From Balneolales bacterium (lineage in GTDB: Bacteria > Bacteroidota > Rhodothermia > Balneolales > Natronogracilivirgulaceae), in assembly GCA_007135895.1 (NCBI GenBank), contig SLHZ01000025.1, forward strand, positions 1-6,073: DNA of 6,073 nucleotides, read 5' to 3'. The translations under genes and the position numbers were made by a program. The notes beneath the pieces were generated by a model. It was not told the DNA's origin and did no database searches. It saw only the letters and a list, made by a program, of their open reading frames with translations. Below are positions 1-5,747 of the stretch, piece after piece. Each line of letters begins with the position of its first letter. Position 1 is the stretch's first letter.

Positions 1-78
1 AAGCATCGCGGCTATTTCATCTTCAGTGAGACTGTTATGGCGCTGTTCGAAGGATTCTCTTTCAAAAAGTGGATTCAT
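1..78 (-). CDS. gcvP: Probable glycine dehydrogenase (decarboxylating), P-protein, N-terminal 26 codons only
   Basis: An ATG at 78-76 opens a minus-strand frame that stays open to the window edge, giving 26 residues beginning MNPLFERESFEQRH and ending EIAAML. The spacing of F10, R13-H14 and M25-L26 equals that of the conserved N-terminus of glycine cleavage P-proteins, where F-x-x-R-H is followed ten residues later by M-L. P-protein is the PLP enzyme that decarboxylates glycine and loads the aminomethyl group onto the lipoyl H-protein in the cytoplasm. The usual RHIG is RHNS here, a tolerable variation. No clear Shine-Dalgarno precedes the ATG. The PLP lysine and all catalytic regions lie outside the window, so the call rests on a short match. 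An unrelated protein is possible. Confidence 0.6.
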   Translation of the reverse strand, partial: MNPLFERESFEQRHNSLTEDEIAAML

Positions 79-101
79 GGGTCACAGTAATAAGATGATC
101 T

Positions 102-136
102 AGGGAATCGATAGAAATTGAGGGAATCGATAGAAA
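102..136. repeat. Two-copy direct repeat, 16-bp identity, 19-bp period
   Basis: The 16-mer agggaatcgatagaaa occurs at 102-117 and exactly again at 121-136, separated by ttg. Each copy contains the palindrome ATCGAT. The pair ends 24 bp upstream of the probable gcvP start, a position suited to an operator or a duplicated promoter element. It could also be a simple local duplication. Confidence 0.85.
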
Positions 137-156
137 ATGATACGCAATTCCAACAA
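127..156 (-). promoter_or_regulatory. Possible sigma70-type promoter for probable gcvP
   Basis: Read on the minus strand, TTGTTG (156-151) is followed after 18 bp by TATCGA (132-127), a loose match to a -35/-10 pair. It would start transcription near 120 and give a leader of about 40 nt. The -10 candidate lies inside the upstream copy of the 19-bp-period repeat. The hexamers are weak, and Bacteroidota promoters often use a different consensus (TTTG / TAnnTTTG), so this is only a candidate. Confidence 0.22.
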
Positions 157-205
157 AAAAACATCTTTCCGGAGTTCACCCCGGAGAAGAAAAAACAACT
201 TCTCC
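155..205 (-). terminator. Weak terminator-like hairpins downstream of the operon
   Basis: On the minus strand GGAGAAG and CTTCTCC (205-199 and 189-183) form a perfect 7-bp stem with a 9-nt loop. It overlaps a second smaller stem (TCCGG/CCGGA, 185-181 and 172-168) that is followed seven bases later by T7 at 161-155. The arrangement may end transcription of the operon before gcvP. Neither stem is GC-rich with a U-tract directly attached, so it is not a textbook intrinsic terminator. The hairpin may simply be a degenerate unit of the adjacent repeat. Confidence 0.3.
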
Positions 206-246
206 TTCTGAGCCTGAAAAAGGTTCCTTCAGCCGGGTTATCACTG

Positions 247-438
247 CCGGAGATTCTATCAGCCGGAAAAATTCAGAGCCGGAGAAGATCTCGACCGGAA
301 TAATTCTCAGCCGGAGAAGTTCTCAACCGGAATAATTCTCAGCCGGAATAATTCAGAGCCGGAGAAGTTCTCAACCGGAATAATTCTCAGCCGGAATAAT
401 TCTCAACCGGAGAGTTTCTCAAGCGAAATAATTCTCAG
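247..438. repeat. 16-bp tandem repeat array, 12 contiguous units, two alternating unit types
   Basis: Units headed by CCGG begin at 247, 263, 279, 295, 311, 327, 343, 359, 375, 391 and 407, and a GCGA-headed unit begins at 423, all exactly 16 bp apart. A decayed unit follows at 439-454, and irregular CCGG-headed pieces of 12-20 bp extend left to about 169. Type A is CCGGAGAAGTTCTCAA (311, 359; variants at 279, 407). Type B is CCGGAATAATTCTCAG (295, 327, 375; variants at 343, 391, 423). The segment 309-354 recurs without change at 357-402, a 48-bp higher-order period. Both types contain a short odd-centred palindrome (GAGAAGTTCTC or GAATAATTC) besides CCGG. A period of 16 shifts the reading frame each unit, so the array does not encode a repeat protein. 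The stop codon of the preceding gene (437-435) lies inside the last full unit. Confidence 0.93.
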
Positions 439-1472
439 CCGAAAATTTTATCGGTCTTTATATACTTGCTTGCCAGCTGTTTGAGCAGGCGCAGCATATC
501 CTTGTTGTCGCTGGTGAGCAGGGTTTCCATGCGTCCGATATGTCGGGCGGCATTATAGGTATCCATGGCAACCAGCAGCATCGGGATATTCTTCTCATTT
601 GCCAGTGAGATGATGTTGGACGGTGGCAGGATATTATTGGTCAGCAGGATCCCGACCGTATCGCTTTCCAGTGCCGAGAGAATCATGTCATTGCGGTCAC
701 CGCTGGTGATGAGAAACTTGCTTTGTTTGTTGAACATGGGGTTTCTCAATGACTCGCCGGTCGACATGGCTCCGACGAAAACGGCCTTTACGACCTGGTC
801 GAGTCCGTTCTCGCCGGCGATGACCTTGGCATAGAGCCGGTCGGCCACATAGCTCACCGTATACTGGGTGAGTTGTTCCTTGTAGGGAAGAATACCCAGC
901 ACCTTGAAGCCCATCTTTTCGATATCACGGAGGTAGATCGATTCAAAATCATCGATATCGTAGACCTTATTGATGATCACCGAGACATCGCTAACACCTT
1001 GCAGGTCGATGTTTTTCTTTATGAAAGAGAGCAGATCCATAACGGACTCATCCTCTCCGCTTACCACCAGCACAAGCGGGGATTGGGTATACCGGGCCAG
1101 TGAGACGGGGTCGAGTTTCACCGAAGAACCGTAGAAGATATCCCTTCCGGCTTCAATAAAGACTCCCTTGCGGTCTTTACCGGCCTGTTCGACCATTTCA
1201 TTGAGTGCCTTTTCAAGGCTCTCCTCGTCATACATATATCGAAGCTTGGAGTGATCGAAACCGAGTGTAATGCTTTCGGCGTCATCTTTCAGTCCGAACA
1301 AGTCGATGATGAGGGTTGAGTCGTAGTCGCGGTTGCGTTTCCTTTTATAAATGAGCCGGTCTCCGATTGGCTTGACATATCCATATTGGTCATTCAGGGC
1401 AGACATGATTCCGGCCAGGATGGACGTTTTGCCTGCTCCCTCTCTTATGGATGCAAATACTGCACTTTTCAT
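435..1472 (-). CDS. BioD-like P-loop / DRTGG domain protein (stand-alone phosphotransacetylase N-terminal-like)
   Basis: This is a 345-residue cytoplasmic protein with two domains. Residues 1-200 resemble the dethiobiotin-synthetase-like P-loop NTPase found at the N-terminus of long phosphotransacetylases. They carry the nucleotide loop REGAGKTS (10-17), a strand GVFIEAG (103-109) and VIINKV (165-170). Residues 205-315 match the DRTGG domain, with ITSGDRND (255-262) as its recognisable core; the literal DRTGG string is absent. Long Pta proteins are about 700 residues and end in the catalytic PTA domain. That domain is missing here, so phosphotransacetylase activity is not expected. A nucleotide- or metabolite-sensing role beside the ADP-forming ligase is my inference. 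The ATG overlaps the ligase stop by one base (TAATG) behind a strong GGAGGAG, so translation is probably coupled. The C-terminus (DKIFG) runs into the repeat array. Dethiobiotin synthetase itself is unlikely given the DRTGG half and the neighbours. Confidence 0.85.
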   Translation of the reverse strand: MKSAVFASIREGAGKTSILAGIMSALNDQYGYVKPIGDRLIYKRKRNRDYDSTLIIDLFGLKDDAESITLGFDHSKLRYMYDEESLEKALNEMVEQAGKDRKGVFIEAGRDIFYGSSVKLDPVSLARYTQSPLVLVVSGEDESVMDLLSFIKKNIDLQGVSDVSVIINKVYDIDDFESIYLRDIEKMGFKVLGILPYKEQLTQYTVSYVADRLYAKVIAGENGLDQVVKAVFVGAMSTGESLRNPMFNKQSKFLITSGDRNDMILSALESDTVGILLTNNILPPSNIISLANEKNIPMLLVAMDTYNAARHIGRMETLLTSDNKDMLRLLKQLASKYIKTDKIFG

Positions 1473-3592
1473 TATTTCTCCTCCGTACTGTTTTTTAGCA
1501 AAATTCTAACGTCAAGGGCTTTGAGGCCCGCTGTTTTTTCATAGACCATAACCGGGTTGATTTCGATATCGGTAATGCGGGGGCATCGGGAAAGTATGGA
1601 CCCGACTTTAAGGATGGTGCTGAGGACCCCTTTGATATCTTTTTTCTGCTCGCCTCTTACGCCCAGAAGCAGCGGGTAGGATTTTACTTCCTGCAACATC
1701 CGGCGGGCTTCTTCTGTATTGAGCGGGTAGGACCGGAAAGCCACATCCTTCATGACTTCAACGTAGATCCCTCCCAGGCCGCACATCACCACCGGTCCGA
1801 ACGCCGGATCACGCACAGCTCCGACGACCAGCTCGAGTCCGGGCCGCACCATTTCGGCCACCTCCACCCCCTTGATATGCGCACCCGGGTCGTAGGCACG
1901 GCAGTTGTTCATGATGGCCTCATAGGCATCGACCACCTCATCCCGATTCTCCAGGTCGAGGGCCAGTCCGCCGGCATCGCTTTTATGAACGATATCTTTT
2001 GAAACCACTTTCATGACTACCGGATAGCCGATTTCTTCGGCAGCCTCAACAGCCATCTCGAGGTTTTTCGCTATGATGCTTTTCGGAACAGTTATACCGG
2101 CGGCGTGCATGACGGCCTGGCCTTCGTCGGCCAACAGGAAAGTTCGTTCTTCGGCCAGGGCACCATCGATGATCTTGTCAATGGCATCGATATCCACATC
2201 GGGTTCCGGCTCTTCGGTGATGACCCGATTCTTGAATGTGCTGTACCGGTACATGGCTCCCATGCAGGATACCGCGGGATCCACGTCGCGAAACACCGGC
2301 ATATTCTGCCGGTTGAGTTCCCGGATGGCATCTTCCACACTCGTTCCGCCGATGATGGCATACGAAACCGGTTTTCCTGCTTCGCGGTGTGCTTCAAAGG
2401 TATTGCGGACCATCGGAATCAAGTTTTCCGAATCAAAAATGGCGGTTTCGCAATACAAGGTGAGTGTGGAGTCGATCTGCTCGCAATGAACCGGCGCATT
2501 CAGGGCGGCTTTATAGTCCTCCACCTTGGCGGCGCCCGTTATATCAATGGGATTACGTGTGGATCCAAACGAAGGAGTAGCCTCTTCAAAAGCCTTTCGA
2601 AGCACTTCCTGATCGTCGAAGAGCTCAATACCTTGTTTTTCACAGGCATCGGTCGCCAGTACACCGACGCCGCCGCCGTTGGTCACGATGACGGTACGCT
2701 TGCCGGACGGTTCCGGGGCAAACGACAGAAAACGGCACCAGTTGAAGGCTTCCTCGAGGCTTTCGGCGCGAAGTGCTCCGCACTGCTTCATCACGGAATC
2801 AAAAATGGCATCGAGGCCGGCGAGGGATCCGGTGTGTGACGCCGCCGCCATGGCGCCTCGTTCCGACCGGCCGGATTTGATAACGATGACCGGTTTCTTG
2901 CGGGCGGTCCGCTTGAGGACAGGCAGCAGTTTTTCGCCGTTCTTGATTCCCTCAATATACATGAGGACCACCCGTGTCTGGTCGTCATCCTCCAGATAGC
3001 CCAGCAGGTCGGCTTCATCAATATCCGCCTTGTTTCCGGTTGAGACAACGGCCGACAGACCCATGTTGTCCACGGCCGTACGTCCGATCATGGCCACACC
3101 GAGCGCTCCGCTCTGGGTGAGGATGGCAACCCCCCCCGGTGAAATGGTGGAGGCCGAGAAGGTGAGATTCATGCTGGGGCCGGCCGAATACATGCCGAAG
3201 ATATTGGGTCCGAGGATACGCATGCCTGCCGAGTGTGCGATTCGCACCATCTCGCGCTCCTCCTTGTGGTTTCCGATTTCGGAAAAACCCGAAGTAATCA
3301 CCTGAAGGTATCCCACTCCCTTTTCGGCACAATCACGAACGGCATCAAGACAAAATTTGGCCGGGATGGCGAGCGAGACCACATCCACCGGCCCCTCAAT
3401 ATCACCGACACTGCGAAAGGTCTCAAGGCCGAGTATTTCACCACCGGAAGGATTCACAGGATAGACCTTGCCCTTGTAGCCGCCACTGAGCACATTCTTC
3501 AATATGGAGTGGCCGATCTTCCTCGGATCCTTTGATGCCCCGATGATGGCAATCGACTCGGGTTCAAAAAGTTTTTTCAATTGATGGTTCAT
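1472..3592 (-). CDS. ADP-forming acetate--CoA ligase, single-chain alpha-beta fusion
   Basis: This 706-residue cytoplasmic enzyme catalyses acyl-CoA + ADP + Pi to acid + CoA + ATP, reversibly. Residues 8-105 are the CoA-binding Rossmann domain (IAIIGASKDPRKIG at 14-27). Residues 150-290 are the first succinyl-CoA-synthetase-like domain, with the expected phosphohistidine H253 in ASHTGSLAG. Residues 298-455 form the second such domain (VTNGGGVGV, then NPIDITG at 347-353). Residues 480-700 are an ATP-grasp domain with H536 in DIVHKSDAGG, the second histidine of the phosphorelay, and EINPV (677-681). All key residues are present and the length is normal for the fused form, so it should be active. 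It follows the CoA-transferase gene by 24 bp and overlaps the next gene by one base. Unlike Pat/PatZ acetyltransferases it has no GNAT domain. The substrate (acetate or a longer or branched acid) cannot be told from sequence. Only a weak ACGG purine patch precedes the ATG. Confidence 0.93.
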   Translation of the reverse strand: MNHQLKKLFEPESIAIIGASKDPRKIGHSILKNVLSGGYKGKVYPVNPSGGEILGLETFRSVGDIEGPVDVVSLAIPAKFCLDAVRDCAEKGVGYLQVITSGFSEIGNHKEEREMVRIAHSAGMRILGPNIFGMYSAGPSMNLTFSASTISPGGVAILTQSGALGVAMIGRTAVDNMGLSAVVSTGNKADIDEADLLGYLEDDDQTRVVLMYIEGIKNGEKLLPVLKRTARKKPVIVIKSGRSERGAMAAASHTGSLAGLDAIFDSVMKQCGALRAESLEEAFNWCRFLSFAPEPSGKRTVIVTNGGGVGVLATDACEKQGIELFDDQEVLRKAFEEATPSFGSTRNPIDITGAAKVEDYKAALNAPVHCEQIDSTLTLYCETAIFDSENLIPMVRNTFEAHREAGKPVSYAIIGGTSVEDAIRELNRQNMPVFRDVDPAVSCMGAMYRYSTFKNRVITEEPEPDVDIDAIDKIIDGALAEERTFLLADEGQAVMHAAGITVPKSIIAKNLEMAVEAAEEIGYPVVMKVVSKDIVHKSDAGGLALDLENRDEVVDAYEAIMNNCRAYDPGAHIKGVEVAEMVRPGLELVVGAVRDPAFGPVVMCGLGGIYVEVMKDVAFRSYPLNTEEARRMLQEVKSYPLLLGVRGEQKKDIKGVLSTILKVGSILSRCPRITDIEINPVMVYEKTAGLKALDVRILLKNSTEEK
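1478..1484 (-). promoter_or_regulatory. Strong Shine-Dalgarno inside the ligase 3' end
   Basis: GGAGGAG on the minus strand sits 5 nt before the ATG at 1472-1470, within the last codons of the upstream ligase gene. It is the best ribosome binding site in the window and fixes the start of the P-loop/DRTGG gene. The other starts have only weak or distant purine stretches. Confidence 0.8.
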
Positions 3593-3616
3593 CCGTTTTA
3601 ATTATCGCTTTTTCAT

Positions 3617-5554
3617 TTATGGTGCGTTATGCTGCAAGTTTTTATGCCCGGACATATTGTGTTTCCAGTCGCCAAACCTCATGGTAAGTTCATAGACGCC
3701 GTCTTCAATGGTTTTGTGCATATCAAAGCCCATTTTCTCGAATACACGGAGCATGGGTTTGTTTTCGACGAGTACCTCGGCTGTAAAACCTTCAAGATTG
3801 TCACTGATGGCGATTTCCGTCAGGTAATTCAGCATTTCGGTCCCAATATCCCTGTTATGATAATCATCCCGTATGGCGAAGGCAACCTCTCCCATTCTGC
3901 CGTCCGGGGTCTTGATGATCTGTCCCATGCCAATGACCCGTTCCTTGCCGGCTATTTCGATACAGGCCAGGAGTGTCAGCTCTTTGGTATAGTCGATCAC
4001 AACGAAATCCTGACGGCGGGAATGTGGCATATCGAGTCGGGTGGACATGAAACGGCGCTGGAAGCTCTGATCGGAAAGTGAGTAGAAGAAATCCTTGATA
4101 ATGGGTTCGTCGTTGATGCGGACGGGGCGGAAATGGAGGATATCACCCAGGGTACTTTCCCGGGTAGTCTCGAGGTGTTCGGGGTACTCGCCCCTTTTGC
4201 CAGGAATATAGGCCTGGTCTTTGTAGATCAGGTTCAGTTCCTTGGCTTTCTGAATCAGTTCCGCCCGGAATTTGGGATGGGCGATGGAGATGATATCCAT
4301 AGCGCGTTCGCGTATGTTTTTGCCGTGGAGATAGGCCACCCCGAACTCGGTTACCACGTAATTGATATCACCCCGGTTCAGGGTAACACCGGCACCACTG
4401 TCGAGGAACGGCACGATGCGCGATATTTCCCCATCCTTTGCGGTAGATTCAAGAATGAGGATGGTTTTGCCATTGGGCGACAAATTGGCTCCCCGCATGA
4501 AGTCGGCATGGCCGCCGATACCGCTGAAAAACAGGCTCCCGATAGACTCCGAAGTCGACTGACCGGTCAGATCCACCTGCAGCGCCGCATTGATGGCGGT
4601 CATATTGTGAAGCTGGGCAATAATCAGAGGGTTGTTGGTGTAACTGACTTCGCGAAATTCTATTCCCGGGTTATCATCGATAAACTCATAAGTATCTTTG
4701 GATCCCATGCAGAGGGAAGCGACCGTCTTGCCCCGATCGATGGTTTTGCGGCTGTTGTCGATGACCCCGTTGCGGATCAGGTTGACCATGGAGTCGGTGA
4801 GCAGTTCGGTATGGATACCCAGGTTTTTCTTGTTGGTGATATTGGCAAGGATGGCATTGGGCATCCTTCCGTAGCCAAGCTGAATGGTGTCGCCGTCTTC
4901 GATGATACTGGCCACATACTTGCCGATACGCTGGGATATATGGCCGGGAACTTCGGAATGAAACTCCAGGAGGTCCTCCTCTTTGTGTACGATATAATCG
5001 ATATCCTTGATATGGACAAAGGTATCTCCATGGATGCGGGGCATGCGAGGGTTGATCTGGGCGATCATGATACCGGCGGACTGGATGGCGGCCTTGGTAA
5101 TATCCACGCTGATACCCAGGCTTACGTACCCGTTCTTGTCGGGCATGGATGCCTGGAACAATGCCACATCGATCTCGATATTGCGGTTTTTGAGCAGCTG
5201 CGGGATGCGGGAGAGGAAAATGGGCGTATAGTCGGCAAATCCGGCATTGACCTTTTCCCTGGTATTGTCGCCGATGAAGAAGGAGTTGTGCCGGAAATTG
5301 TAGGTGAATTTTTCATCTTTCCAGGGTGCCACGCCAAGAGTCCAGACCTGCATCAGTTCGGCATCGGCAACCGCCTTGGGATATTTTTCCACATATTTGA
5401 CCAGAGCTCTCACCAGGTACTGGGGTTCACCGCAGGCGGTGCCGATAAAGATCTTGTCTCCCCTGCGCACATTCGAGAAGATCTCTTTTTCCCCGGCAAA
5501 TTTGTCCGGATACCGGCTGCGCCAGTGCTCCAGAATCTCCTTTTTGTCATTCAT
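3617..5554 (-). CDS. Acetyl-CoA hydrolase/CoA-transferase fused to a GNAT N-acetyltransferase domain
   Basis: This is a 645-residue cytoplasmic fusion. Residues 1-450 are a class I CoA-transferase of the acetyl-CoA hydrolase/4-hydroxybutyrate CoA-transferase type. Visible signatures are GTACGEPQ (38-45), NPRMPRIHGD (168-177), HTELLTDSM (248-256) with E250 as the likely CoA-thioester glutamate, and GIGGHADFMRGA (345-356). Residues 473-628 are a GNAT domain (FRPVR start at 475, VAFAIRDDYHNRDIGTEML at 557-575, ENKPMLRVFEKMGF at 597-610). The acetyl-CoA-binding loop reads NRDIGT, with D569 where the family's Q/R-x-x-G-x-G/A motif normally has its first glycine. CoA transfer between acyl-CoA and acetate, or acyl-CoA hydrolysis, fits the ligase gene 24 bp downstream. 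The GNAT part may acetylate a protein lysine, which is inference. The fusion is a known architecture. The ATG at 5554 is chosen because homology begins immediately. A GGAGA lies about 14 nt upstream, farther than usual. It is probably the first gene of the operon. Confidence 0.92.
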   Translation of the reverse strand: MNDKKEILEHWRSRYPDKFAGEKEIFSNVRRGDKIFIGTACGEPQYLVRALVKYVEKYPKAVADAELMQVWTLGVAPWKDEKFTYNFRHNSFFIGDNTREKVNAGFADYTPIFLSRIPQLLKNRNIEIDVALFQASMPDKNGYVSLGISVDITKAAIQSAGIMIAQINPRMPRIHGDTFVHIKDIDYIVHKEEDLLEFHSEVPGHISQRIGKYVASIIEDGDTIQLGYGRMPNAILANITNKKNLGIHTELLTDSMVNLIRNGVIDNSRKTIDRGKTVASLCMGSKDTYEFIDDNPGIEFREVSYTNNPLIIAQLHNMTAINAALQVDLTGQSTSESIGSLFFSGIGGHADFMRGANLSPNGKTILILESTAKDGEISRIVPFLDSGAGVTLNRGDINYVVTEFGVAYLHGKNIRERAMDIISIAHPKFRAELIQKAKELNLIYKDQAYIPGKRGEYPEHLETTRESTLGDILHFRPVRINDEPIIKDFFYSLSDQSFQRRFMSTRLDMPHSRRQDFVVIDYTKELTLLACIEIAGKERVIGMGQIIKTPDGRMGEVAFAIRDDYHNRDIGTEMLNYLTEIAISDNLEGFTAEVLVENKPMLRVFEKMGFDMHKTIEDGVYELTMRFGDWKHNMSGHKNLQHNAP

Positions 5555-5581
5555 GGTGTTACAGCTTTTCTCCGAAAGAAA

Positions 5582-5587
5582 AATATA
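5582..5587 (-). promoter_or_regulatory. Possible -10 element for the three-gene operon
   Basis: TATATT on the minus strand lies within the A/T-rich run TTATATTTTTC, 27 bp before the CoA-transferase start. The preceding bases contain no convincing -35 hexamer, although TTCACC lies about 20 bp upstream. The position is reasonable but the match is weak. Confidence 0.22.
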
Positions 5588-5638
5588 AGTTGAATCCGTG
5601 AATTATGGGTGAAGAACGGGCGGCCGGGACGTTTTAGC

Positions 5639-5686
5639 GCGGTTGAAAAAACACCTGCGTGAATTGCTGCGGTTGAAACAGACACC
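5639..5686. repeat. Two-copy imperfect direct repeat, 30-bp spacing, upstream of the operon
   Basis: GCGGTTGAAAAAACACC (5639-5655) and GCGGTTGAAACAGACACC (5669-5686) share ten identical leading bases and a common ACACC end. Their starts are 30 bp apart, close to three helical turns. They lie in the 193-bp gap 50-100 bp upstream of the possible -10, where a regulator could bind. The 193-bp gap shows no gene and no clear terminator for the DUF3127 gene. Confidence 0.6.
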
Positions 5687-5747
5687 GGGCAGATCAGTTG
5701 TGGATATTGCATACATTGTCATGTGGTCCGGTGCAGGCTGCTATTCA

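Larger units (their letters stand above)
79..434. other. 356-bp non-coding gap between the operon end and probable gcvP
   Basis: No credible gene lies here. From right to left on the minus strand it holds a 16-bp tandem repeat array (core 247-438, degenerate CCGG-headed units back to about 169), an A/T-rich 7-bp hairpin at 183-205, a T7 tract (minus strand) at 155-161, a possible promoter at 127-156 and a 19-bp-period direct duplication at 102-136. A 61-codon plus-strand frame starting with TTG at 118 crosses into the repeat. It has no ribosome binding site and is low-complexity, so I do not regard it as a gene. Confidence 0.8.

Noticed and set aside
118..303. Small plus-strand frame of 61 codons in the intergenic gap
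   Set aside because: It starts with TTG inside the direct repeat, has no Shine-Dalgarno and runs into a 16-bp tandem array that shifts frame every unit.
247..454. CRISPR array
   Set aside because: The units are contiguous 16-mers with no spacers, and there are no cas genes in the window.
435..1472. Dethiobiotin synthetase (bioD)
   Set aside because: The P-loop half is BioD-like, but the protein is over 100 residues longer, carries a DRTGG domain, and lies among acyl-CoA genes rather than biotin genes.
2105..2839. Plus-strand open frame (244 codons) opposite the ADP-forming ligase
   Set aside because: It is antisense to conserved ligase domains, with no recognisable protein and no ribosome binding site.
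4133..5593. Long plus-strand open frame (486 codons) opposite the CoA-transferase/GNAT gene
   Set aside because: It is fully antisense to a gene with clear homology along its length, its translation shows no recognisable domain, and it is explained by the third-position composition of the real gene.
5682..5733. CACCGG / CCGGTG inverted repeat as a terminator for the DUF3127 gene
   Set aside because: The arms are 6 bp and separated by about 40 nt with no T-tract, so a terminator is not supported.
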